Assembly (NCBI RefSeq): GCF_014170305.1
Contig: NZ_LZZT01000013.1
Span: 1 to 44,871 of the forward strand
Source: Achromobacter sp. UMC71
GTDB lineage: Bacteria > Pseudomonadota > Gammaproteobacteria > Burkholderiales > Burkholderiaceae_B
Length of the DNA stretch: 44,871 nucleotides
Direction of reading: 5' to 3'
Position numbers and translations under genes: made by a program. The stretch's first letter is position 1. The number at the start of each line of letters is the position of its first letter. Positions 22,477 through 29,526 of the stretch are shown one piece after another. Below the pieces are notes generated by a model. The model ran no database searches. It saw nothing but the letters and a program-made list of their open reading frames with translations, and was not told the DNA's origin.

Positions 22477-22492
22477 AGCAATCCCCATGCCC
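22477..22492 (-). promoter_or_regulatory. sigma-54-type promoter of the Pro-rich secreted protein
   Basis: Minus-strand GGGCATGGGGATTGCT, GG-N10-GC spacing. Expected start near 22466, a leader of about 24 bases. It lies in the 113-base gap behind the hybrid kinase stop. Confidence 0.75.
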
Positions 22493-22555
22493 AGACGCAT
22501 GCCGCCCTGGCGCGCCCGGCCTGGCAGGAAATTTTTACCGGTGCTTGAAGCCCGG

Positions 22556-25500
22556 TTACCCGTGAGGCACGGCCGGCGTGACCGGAGCATGAACCGGGCC
22601 CGAGTCCCCTGCCGCCGCGTCCAGCATGCGCTGCACGCGCGCCGCCAGTACATTCAGCGCGAACGGCTTGACGATCAGTTCCATGCCACTGTCCAGAAAG
22701 CCCGAGCCGCGCGCGGCGCTTTCCGCGTAGCCGGTCATCAGCAACACCTTCAGGCCCGGATGCGCGGCGCGCGCCGCATCGGCCAACTGACGGCCGTTGA
22801 GCCCCGGCAACCCCACATCGGTCACCAGCAGATCGATGTCCGTCATGGCGCGCACGCGTTCCAGGCCCGCGTCGCCGTCGTTCGCGGTGACCACCCGCAT
22901 GCCCAGCTCGGCCAGGCATTCGCGCACCATCTCGCGCACATTGACGTCGTCTTCGACCAGCACGACCACGGCCTGGCGCGCGTGCTCGGCGGGCTGGCTG
23001 ACGTCCGGGCCCGGCGCCGCCGCATCGGCCAGTTCGCCGTCATAGCGCGGCAGGAATATCCTGACCGAGGTGCCCACGTTCACCTTGCTGTCCAGCGTCA
23101 CGATGCCGCCGGCCTGCTTGGCAAACCCATAGATCATCGACAGCCCCAACCCCGTGCCCTGGCCCAGCGGCTTGGTGGTGAAGAACGGATCGAAGGCATG
23201 CGCCAGCACGTCGGGCGACATGCCGCAGCCGATGTCCGTCACGCACACCTCGACGAAGGGACCGGGCTGCACGCCGGCATACGGCCGCAGAAACCCCGCG
23301 TCCAGGCGCGTGTTCAACGCGGCCACCGTCAGCACGCCGCCGTCCGGCATGGCGTCGCAGGCGTTGATCACCAGGTTCAGCAACGCGTTCTCGAACTGGT
23401 TGCGGTCGCAGCGCACCGGCCACAGGCCCGGCTCCAGATCGAACGCCAACGACACGCCCTCGCCGGTGTAACGGTGAAACAAGTCCGCCATCGACTGCAG
23501 CGTCGGCGCCACGCGGAACGGCTGCGGATCGATCGGCTGGCGCCGCGAGAACGTCAGCAGCCGCTGTGTCAGGTGGGCCGCGCGGTTGGCCGATTCCATC
23601 GCCACGTTGATGAAGCGCGGGGCCTGCTCCGGCGTGCCGGCCGCCAGCTTGCGCTGGATCAGGTAGAGCGCCCCGGTGATGCCCTGCAGCATGTTGTTGA
23701 AATCATGGGCGATGCCGCCGGTCAGCCGGCCCACCGCTTCCATCTTCTGCGCCTGGCGCAGCGCGTTCTCGGTTTCCAGCAGCGTCTCGGCCTGCTGTTT
23801 CATGTCGGTGTCGTCGCGGCCGGTCATGTACAGGCTGTCTTGCGCCCACGACATGCTCCAGGTGATCCAGGCGTAGCCGCCGTCGCGCTTGAGCACCCGG
23901 TTCTCCAGATGGCGCACGCCCTGCGGCCCATCCGTGCGGCGCGCCTGCGCCAACGCGCCGCGTGTGGCCTCGTAATCGTCCGGATGGATAAGCTGGCGCA
24001 GCCCCATGGCCAGGAATTGCGCGGGCGTCCATCCCAGAATCGGCCGCACCGCCGGATTGACACTGACGTAGCGGCCCTGGCCATCGATCACCGCCAGCAG
24101 TTCCGGCGACAGACGCCAGATGCGGTCGCGCTCGGCGATGGCGTGCTCGACCCGCTGCTCCAGCATGCGCGCATACTGCGACCGCTCCACCGCGCCGCAC
24201 ATGCGTTCGGCCACTTCTTCAATACAGGCGACGTCACCACGCTTGAAGCGGCTGTCGATGGCGGGCCGCACCACCAGCGCGCCGCCGTGGCGGCCCCAGC
24301 GGGCGGTCGGCACGACGATCGCGGACGGCAGGATGTCGCCATCCGCCTGCGCCAGCAGGGGCTCCAGAAACGTGGTGCGCCCCGTGCGCAGCGCTTCGTA
24401 GAACGCATCGGTATACAGGCCGGGCCCCAGGGCTGCATCGCGGTCGGCATCGCGCCGCCAGCAGGTCGACACCACGGGTTCGGCGCTCTCGTCCGGCCAA
24501 TCCACCACCGCGGCCAGGCCCAGCGCCAGATGCTGGCCCAGGCTGTCGCAAGCGGTCTGTTCGATAGCCGGCTGCAGCGGCAGCTCACGCAGCCGGTCGC
24601 CCAGCGCCATCAGGAAATTCTTGCGATGCTGGCCTTCCCACAGTTCGGCCTCGGCCGTCTTGCGCGCGGTGACGTCCAGGAACAGCGCCATCATGCCGTC
24701 CGCGCCTTCCTTGCGGGCGCGCGCCTCGTACCAGGCCGGGCGCGGTCCGGGCACCGCGAATTCAAACTGCGCCGACTCACCCGATTCGACCACCTGCGCG
24801 AACGCGTCCATGATCCGTCCCGGCACGCCGGGGATCATCTCGCGCAGCGTATGGCCCAATGTGTCGCCCTCTTTCATGCCGCTTTGACGTTCGAAGGCCG
24901 GGTTGACCTCGAGGAAGCGGAAATCGACGATGCGGCCCTGGGCGTCGCGCAAGGCCTCGCTCAGGAAGAAGGCCTCCTGCATGCCCTCGAACATGGCGCG
25001 CCAGCGTTCGCCGCTGCGCCGCAGGGCCAGTTCCGTCAAGTGCCGCTCGATCGCCAGCGCCGCGCTGCGCGTTACCACCGCGATCGCATCGATGTCGTGC
25101 GCCGACGGCGACCGCGGCCTGCCGTAGTAATTGGAGAACACGCCGAGCAGCCGGCCGTCGGCCGATTTTATCGGCGTCGACCAGCAGGCCCGCAGCCCAT
25201 GCGCCAGGGCCTGGTCGCGCCACCCCTCCCAGGCAGGATGGCTGGCGATGTCTTCCACATACACCGGGCTGCCAGTGTGGGCGGCCTGGCCCCAGGACGC
25301 CGATTGCAGTCCGATCGGCGCACGGTCGACGGCGGCGTTGAAGGCCTGCGGCAGACTCGGCGCGGCCCCGTGCAGCAGCACGCGGCCGGCGTCGTCGATC
25401 AAGGCGATTGACGCGCGCAACTCGACGCTGGACTGCGCCTCGATCAAGTGCAGCATATGCGCCAGCACCTCGGCCAACGGCTCGCCCGCGACAATGCGCT

Positions 25501-25579
25501 GCAGCATGATCCGTTCGTCTTCCAACCGCGCAAGCGTGTCGGTCCAGGGGTGCGATACGCGGTCTCGCTGGGTCAGCAT
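22556..25579 (-). CDS. GAF/PAS hybrid sensor histidine kinase
   Basis: A 1007-residue soluble kinase with no membrane helix. Order by eye: GAF (about 30-185), PAS (about 195-315, with FLEVNPAFERQSG), a second GAF-like domain (about 330-480), PAS (about 490-600, with VNPAVRPILGW), HisKA with phospho-acceptor His625 in GGIAHDFNNML, HATPase (NLVINACDAMPDGG, DIGCGMS, GQGTGLGLSMIYG) and a C-terminal receiver with Asp921 in VTDVGLPG. The FNNML box is typical of kinases that end in their own receiver. GGAGAG precedes ATG 25579. It is a candidate input for the sigma-54 regulator 3.5 kb away; this is inferred from distance only. Confidence 0.92.
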   Translation of the reverse strand: MLTQRDRVSHPWTDTLARLEDERIMLQRIVAGEPLAEVLAHMLHLIEAQSSVELRASIALIDDAGRVLLHGAAPSLPQAFNAAVDRAPIGLQSASWGQAAHTGSPVYVEDIASHPAWEGWRDQALAHGLRACWSTPIKSADGRLLGVFSNYYGRPRSPSAHDIDAIAVVTRSAALAIERHLTELALRRSGERWRAMFEGMQEAFFLSEALRDAQGRIVDFRFLEVNPAFERQSGMKEGDTLGHTLREMIPGVPGRIMDAFAQVVESGESAQFEFAVPGPRPAWYEARARKEGADGMMALFLDVTARKTAEAELWEGQHRKNFLMALGDRLRELPLQPAIEQTACDSLGQHLALGLAAVVDWPDESAEPVVSTCWRRDADRDAALGPGLYTDAFYEALRTGRTTFLEPLLAQADGDILPSAIVVPTARWGRHGGALVVRPAIDSRFKRGDVACIEEVAERMCGAVERSQYARMLEQRVEHAIAERDRIWRLSPELLAVIDGQGRYVSVNPAVRPILGWTPAQFLAMGLRQLIHPDDYEATRGALAQARRTDGPQGVRHLENRVLKRDGGYAWITWSMSWAQDSLYMTGRDDTDMKQQAETLLETENALRQAQKMEAVGRLTGGIAHDFNNMLQGITGALYLIQRKLAAGTPEQAPRFINVAMESANRAAHLTQRLLTFSRRQPIDPQPFRVAPTLQSMADLFHRYTGEGVSLAFDLEPGLWPVRCDRNQFENALLNLVINACDAMPDGGVLTVAALNTRLDAGFLRPYAGVQPGPFVEVCVTDIGCGMSPDVLAHAFDPFFTTKPLGQGTGLGLSMIYGFAKQAGGIVTLDSKVNVGTSVRIFLPRYDGELADAAAPGPDVSQPAEHARQAVVVLVEDDVNVREMVRECLAELGMRVVTANDGDAGLERVRAMTDIDLLVTDVGLPGLNGRQLADAARAAHPGLKVLLMTGYAESAARGSGFLDSGMELIVKPFALNVLAARVQRMLDAAAGDSGPVHAPVTPAVPHG

Positions 25580-25590
25580 GGGCTCTCCGT

Positions 25591-25639
25591 GAGGGTTTCC
25601 CGACTGTATTGCGGGATCGCCTCCTTGTCGGAAACCCTC
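25591..25639. repeat. bulged long hairpin in front of the hybrid kinase
   Basis: 25591-25604 pairs with 25627-25639, 13 pairs with one bulged base, 12 bases upstream of the kinase start codon. It could be an operator or a structure in the kinase mRNA next to its Shine-Dalgarno. Nothing else is seen in 25580-25722 besides the end of the DUF2325 gene. Confidence 0.55.
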
Positions 25640-25722
25640 GGTAACTCGACGCTACAGCGCGGGGCGGTGTGCACGTGCCGTGCGCCGGGCCGTGTGCGGC
25701 GCGGCATCCGGCAAGCCGCAAA

Positions 25723-26436
25723 CTAACGTGTCACTTCGACGCGGTCGCGCGCCAGTTCCAGTGCCGTCAGCGCCTCGGGCTTGTCCACCAGCACGCATTG
25801 CTTACCCGTGCGGGTGCAGTGGTCTTTCACGCGCCAGTAGGCGCCATGGCTGACGCACCCCGTCTGGCAGATGACCAGGTCGGCCGCGACCAGGCTGGCC
25901 TCCAGCGTGTCGCCGTCGGTGTTTTCGCCGCCGCAGTGGCCCAGGTAGCGGCCGCCGGCCATTTCGACAACCTTGCGCGTCAGCATCAGCGCCATCGCGT
26001 CCTCGCCCACGCACAGCACGGACTTTTCGCGCAGCGCCGCCGCGGCGATCACCGCCGGCCGCGCCGCCGGTTCGGCCGCGCTATCGAGCGAACGTTGGCG
26101 CGCCTGGGCGGCGCGGTCCTGCCAGGCCAGGCGCTCGCGCATCAGGCTTTGCACCCGGTCCATCAATTGCGTCACGCGGCGCGCCAACGCCACGCGCTTG
26201 GGCAGCCCGGGAATCGCCCCTTCCAGTGCGGCGCGGTCTTCGCGGGCCCAGGCCAGCGCGGTATCGCGCTGGATCACCGCGGCCCGCAGACGCATCGCCT
26301 CGGCTTCCAGGTGCGCAATGCGCTGGGCCTGCGCGCTGAGCAGGCGGCTGCAACGCGCTTGCGCCTGTCCGTAGGCGGCCAGCAAGGCCGCGTGTTCGCG
26401 CTGCAGGGAGTTGGGCGCCTGGAAAGATAACGTCAT
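25723..26436 (-). CDS. DUF2325 protein with long coiled-coil N-terminus
   Basis: A 237-residue product. The first 140 residues are helical and coiled-coil-like (REHAALLAAYGQAQARCSRLL, AHLEAEAMRLRAAV). The C-terminal 95 residues are a DUF2325 domain: SVLCVGEDAMALMLTRKVVE, GGRYLGHCGGENTDGD, AADLVICQTGCVSHGAYWRVKDHC and KQCVLVDKPEA. The conserved His and Cys residues suggest metal or redox binding, unproven. ATG 26436 has GAGG upstream. A possible promoter (TATAAT on the minus strand, 26503-26508) overlaps a Fur-like site. It is divergent from the FlhD-like gene. Confidence 0.82.
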   Translation of the reverse strand: MTLSFQAPNSLQREHAALLAAYGQAQARCSRLLSAQAQRIAHLEAEAMRLRAAVIQRDTALAWAREDRAALEGAIPGLPKRVALARRVTQLMDRVQSLMRERLAWQDRAAQARQRSLDSAAEPAARPAVIAAAALREKSVLCVGEDAMALMLTRKVVEMAGGRYLGHCGGENTDGDTLEASLVAADLVICQTGCVSHGAYWRVKDHCTRTGKQCVLVDKPEALTALELARDRVEVTR

Positions 26437-26502
26437 CACGGGCCTCGGATTCGGTGAATACAACACGGCGGGCGCATGCCAGCGCCGTCCGACTTGCCGG
26501 GC

Positions 26503-26531
26503 ATTATAAATGAGAATGAGTCGCTTTTAAT
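26503..26531 (-). promoter_or_regulatory. AT-rich promoter with Fur-like hexamers
   Basis: Minus strand TATAAT at 26503-26508, with TTAAAA about 17 bases upstream as a poor -35. On the plus strand the same bases read AAATGAGAATGAGTCGC, two copies of the AATGAG hexamer common in Bordetella-type Fur sites; the third hexamer is poor. Fur control is therefore only possible. Confidence 0.4.
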
Positions 26532-26542
26532 TTATATCGATA

Positions 26543-26586
26543 TGTGCCGTATGCGGCACAGGGAAATCCATTACTGACGGCGTCAG
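26543..26586. repeat. two small palindromes between DUF2325 and flhD-like genes
   Basis: TGTGCCG (26543-26549) pairs with CGGCACA (26554-26560), and CTGACG-G-CGTCAG is at 26574-26586. Both could be regulator sites for the divergent genes. The 307-base gap 26437-26743 is AT-rich and holds no further gene. Confidence 0.45.
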
Positions 26587-26743
26587 ATCGCTTAAATATG
26601 ATCGACAAATCATACCGGCCGCAAGCTTTTTACAGCTTGACGAGACGCCCGCCCTAGGACGCTTCGCGCCCAGCTTGTTGCTTTGCTTGTTCCTGGTCCG
26701 TGCAACCGCCGGACCGCGGATTCAACGAAGGAAGGGGCGCCCG

Positions 26744-27040
26744 ATGCACAAATCCGCCGAACTTCTGCGCGATATCCACGAAACCAATCTGATGTATTTG
26801 CTGCTGCTGCAGCGATTGGCCCGCACCGGCAATCTTCAGGCGCTGGCGGGCCTGCAGATATCCGTCGAGGCCAGCCGATGGCTCGTGGGCCTGAGGCATG
26901 AAGACCTGACCCGCCTGGCCCGATGCAGCGTGCTGCTGGCGCAGCTGGACCTGGCGCCGCACCGCCTGCTGGCGGCGCTGAGCCAGGGCATGGATGCCAC
27001 GCTGACCGCCGAAGAAGTCCCCAGCCGCGCGCCCGCCTGA
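26744..27040 (+). CDS. orphan FlhD-like transcriptional regulator (98 aa)
   Basis: The first 45 residues follow FlhD closely: MHKSAELLRDIHETNLMYLL then LLQRLARTGN, compared with MHTSELL-x-x-I-x-x-(I/L)NLSYLLLAQRL in FlhD of enterics. The rest (LVGLRHEDLTRLA, LAPHRLLAAL) also aligns with FlhD, and the length is near the 100-116 normal for the family. FlhD works as FlhD4C2 with FlhC to switch on flagellar genes, but no flhC follows; a convergent MFS gene stops 22 bases away. It may be a partner-swapping paralogue of the main FlhD. ATG 26744 has AAGGAAGG upstream. Confidence 0.75.
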   Translation: MHKSAELLRDIHETNLMYLLLLQRLARTGNLQALAGLQISVEASRWLVGLRHEDLTRLARCSVLLAQLDLAPHRLLAALSQGMDATLTAEEVPSRAPA

Positions 27041-27062
27041 CGCTCTTGCCTGCCTGACCGGA

Positions 27063-28370
27063 TCACGACGCGCCGCGCTGCGCCACGGACGCTTGCGGCG
27101 CACGCGCCGTGCGCCAGTAGAGCCCCGCGCTGATGCATAGCGCCACGCCCAGCAGGCTGCCTGCCATGGCGGCCACGCCGGGCCAGGCCCCGCTCGTCCA
27201 GAACTGGCCGCCCAGCGATCCCAGCACGCTGGAACCCACGTAGTACACCAGTAGATACAGCGACGCCGCCAAGGCCTTGTAGCCACGCGACATCTGGCCG
27301 ACCCAGCCGCTGGCCACCGCGTGCGCCGCAAAAAAGCCGAAGGTAAAGACGACAATGCCAGCGATCAGCACGGGCAAGGCGTCGGACAAGGTCAGCAGCA
27401 ACCCCGCCAGCGCCAGGCCGGTCGCGGCCATCAGCATGGCGCCGCGGCCATGCCGGTCGGCCAGCCGGCCAAAATAGGTGGAGGCGAAAATGCCCACCAG
27501 ATACACCACGAAGATGAAACCAATGAAGGTCTGGCTGAGCGAGAACGGCGGCGCCAGCAAGCGGAAACCCACGTAGTTGTAGATCGTGACGAACGCGCCC
27601 ATCAGCAGGCCGCCCATGGCGAACAGGCTGCACAGCGGACCATTCTTCAGATGCGCGCCGATCCCCGCGCGCACGTCGCCGAACACCCCCGCCCAGCCCC
27701 GCGCGCGCTGCGGCGCGAAACGGCGCGAAGGCGGCAGCAGCCACACGAACAGCACGGCCGCCACGATGCCCAGCAGCCCCAGCGTGCCCAGGGCCGCGCG
27801 CCAGCCGAAATGGTCGGACACCAGGCCCGTGATCACCCGGCCGGACAGCCCGCCGAACGCGCTGCCGCTGATGTACAGGCCCATGACGAAGCCGAGCGTA
27901 TCGGGTTCGACCTCTTCGGCCAGGTAGGCCATGGCCACGGCCGGCACGCCGCCCATCGCCACGCCCTGCAAGGCGCGCAGCACCAGCAGGCTATGCCAGT
28001 CGGGCGCCACCGCGGCCACCGTGCCCAGCACGGCCGAGGCAAACAGCGACAGCGCCATGATGCGCTTGCGCGGCAAGGCCTGCGAAAACAGGCCCACCAG
28101 GAAAATCGCCACCGCCAGCAGGCCGGTGCACAGCGACAGGACCAGGCTGCTCTGCGCCGGCGACACGTCGAACGCATGGGTGAACAGCGGCATCAGCGGC
28201 TGCACGCAATACAACAGCGAAAAGGTGGAAAAGCCCGCGGCGAACAAGGCCCACTGGGCCCGGCGCAAACCGGGCGTGCCGCGCGCCAGATAGTCGGACG
28301 CGGGCGGGCTGGCGCCTGAGGTGGACGGGGTATTGCGCGAGGCGCCGGATTCGGCTGAGGGGGAAGACAT
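27063..28370 (-). CDS. MFS transporter (YnfM-like)
   Basis: A 435-residue product with 12 predicted membrane helices. A Ser/Pro-rich cytoplasmic N-terminus of about 30 residues leads into AQWALFAAGFSTFSLLYCVQPLMP. The MFS motif between helices 2 and 3 is present as GLFSQALPRKRIM, and a second motif as GRLADRHGRG. YnfM-type proteins are proton-driven exporters (arabinose or inner-membrane efflux type), but the substrate cannot be read. ATG 28370 is chosen over 28439, which lies before a region with no hydrophobic sequence. It is divergent from a LysR gene that probably regulates it. Confidence 0.9.
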   Translation of the reverse strand: MSSPSAESGASRNTPSTSGASPPASDYLARGTPGLRRAQWALFAAGFSTFSLLYCVQPLMPLFTHAFDVSPAQSSLVLSLCTGLLAVAIFLVGLFSQALPRKRIMALSLFASAVLGTVAAVAPDWHSLLVLRALQGVAMGGVPAVAMAYLAEEVEPDTLGFVMGLYISGSAFGGLSGRVITGLVSDHFGWRAALGTLGLLGIVAAVLFVWLLPPSRRFAPQRARGWAGVFGDVRAGIGAHLKNGPLCSLFAMGGLLMGAFVTIYNYVGFRLLAPPFSLSQTFIGFIFVVYLVGIFASTYFGRLADRHGRGAMLMAATGLALAGLLLTLSDALPVLIAGIVVFTFGFFAAHAVASGWVGQMSRGYKALAASLYLLVYYVGSSVLGSLGGQFWTSGAWPGVAAMAGSLLGVALCISAGLYWRTARAPQASVAQRGAS

Positions 28371-28428
28371 CGGAATTCTCGAAAACACCGGGCAATCGCC
28401 CGTACATTCAAGGTAGACATTTCCCCTG

Positions 28429-28445
28429 CATATGTCCAATATATG
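28429..28445. promoter_or_regulatory. LysR-type operator between MFS and LysR genes
   Basis: CATAT-N7-ATATG is a 17-base dyad containing the T-N11-A signature of LysR sites (T 28431, A 28443). It lies in the 103-base divergent gap. TATATT at 28460-28465 would be a -10 for the LysR gene with an almost leaderless start at 28474. Confidence 0.6.
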
Positions 28446-28473
28446 AAACCGGCACTAGCTATATTTTAAAACG

Positions 28474-29382
28474 ATGGAACTCCGACACCTGCGCTATTTC
28501 ACCGTGGTCGCCGAGGAGCTGCACTTCACCCGCGCCGCGGCCCGCCTGGGCATTGGCCAGCCGCCGCTCAGCCAGCAGATCCAGCAGCTGGAACGCGAAA
28601 TCGGCACGCCGCTGTTCCTGCGGCTGCCGCGCGGGGTCGAGCTGACCGAGGCCGGCGCGCAATTCCTGGAAGACGCGCGCGCCATCCTGCTGAACGCCGA
28701 GCGCGCCATCGACACCGCACGCCGCCTGGGCCGCGGCGAACGCGGCGCGATCACCGTAGGCTTCACCGCATCAGCCGTATTCCACCCTTACCTGCCGCAA
28801 GCCATCCGCGCCTATCGCGACCGCTACCCGGACGTGCGCATCACCCTGACCGAAAGCAACACCCAGAGCCTGCTGCGCGGCCTGCGCGAAAGCGCGGTCG
28901 ACGTGGCTTTCGTGCGCCCGCCCTACGTGCTGGACGCCGAGTTCGAATCCGAACGCGTACTGGACGAGCCCATGCTCATCGCCCTGCCCCCCGACCATCC
29001 GCTCAGCCGCAAGCGCAGCGTGCCCATCGCCGCCCTGGCCGACGAGGATTTCGTCCTCTATCCACGCCCGATCGGCGCCGGTCTGTACGACGCGATCCAA
29101 AGCGCGTGCCTGCGCGCCGGCTTCGCCCCCCGGGTCATCCAGGAAGCGCCGCAGATGGCGTCCATCGTCAGCCTGGTGGCGGCCGGCGTAGGTATTTCCA
29201 TCGTGCCCGCCGCCATGCGTCACATGGGCGCCCAAGGCATCGAATACCGGCAGATCAAGGGCGACGCGCCGCATGCGCTGCTGGACATGGCCTACCGCCG
29301 CCACGACCGTTCGATTGCCGCTCGCAACGCCGTCGACATGCTGCGGCAATTGGCGCATCCCGACCCGGCCGCGGATGCTTGA
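28474..29382 (+). CDS. LysR-family transcriptional regulator
   Basis: A 302-residue product. An N-terminal winged helix (MELRHLRYFTVVAEELHFTRAA, QPPLSQQIQQLE) is followed by a LysR substrate domain (ITVGFTASAVFHPYLPQAIRAYR) ending near residue 290. The helix RAAARLGIGQPPLSQQI is close to the BenM/CatM and YnfL subgroup, which often regulates a divergent YnfM exporter, exactly the arrangement here. The inducer is unknown, possibly an aromatic acid. An intrinsic terminator follows. Confidence 0.92.
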   Translation: MELRHLRYFTVVAEELHFTRAAARLGIGQPPLSQQIQQLEREIGTPLFLRLPRGVELTEAGAQFLEDARAILLNAERAIDTARRLGRGERGAITVGFTASAVFHPYLPQAIRAYRDRYPDVRITLTESNTQSLLRGLRESAVDVAFVRPPYVLDAEFESERVLDEPMLIALPPDHPLSRKRSVPIAALADEDFVLYPRPIGAGLYDAIQSACLRAGFAPRVIQEAPQMASIVSLVAAGVGISIVPAAMRHMGAQGIEYRQIKGDAPHALLDMAYRRHDRSIAARNAVDMLRQLAHPDPAADA

Positions 29383-29385
29383 AAA

Positions 29386-29412
29386 ACAGGGCAGTATCGC
29401 CCTGTCGCTTTT
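29386..29412 (+). terminator. intrinsic terminator of the LysR gene
   Basis: A 7-bp stem ACAGGGC/GCCCTGT (29386-29392 with 29399-29405), six-base loop, then CGC and TTTT at 29409-29412. Confidence 0.78.
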
Positions 29413-29526
29413 GTCATCTTCTGTAAACCCGACCGGCGCGGCGCCCTGTAAATTGTCGCGCTATCGCCGGGCCGGCCGATCCATCACGGGGGGCCGGACC
29501 CGGTCAACCTGCCCAAAGGTGCTCTC

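Noticed and set aside
20267..22540. Shared TTTTTACCG at 20267-20275 and 22532-22540 as an activator site
   Set aside because: Present before only two of the eleven promoters and at different distances. Too weak to call an upstream activator sequence.
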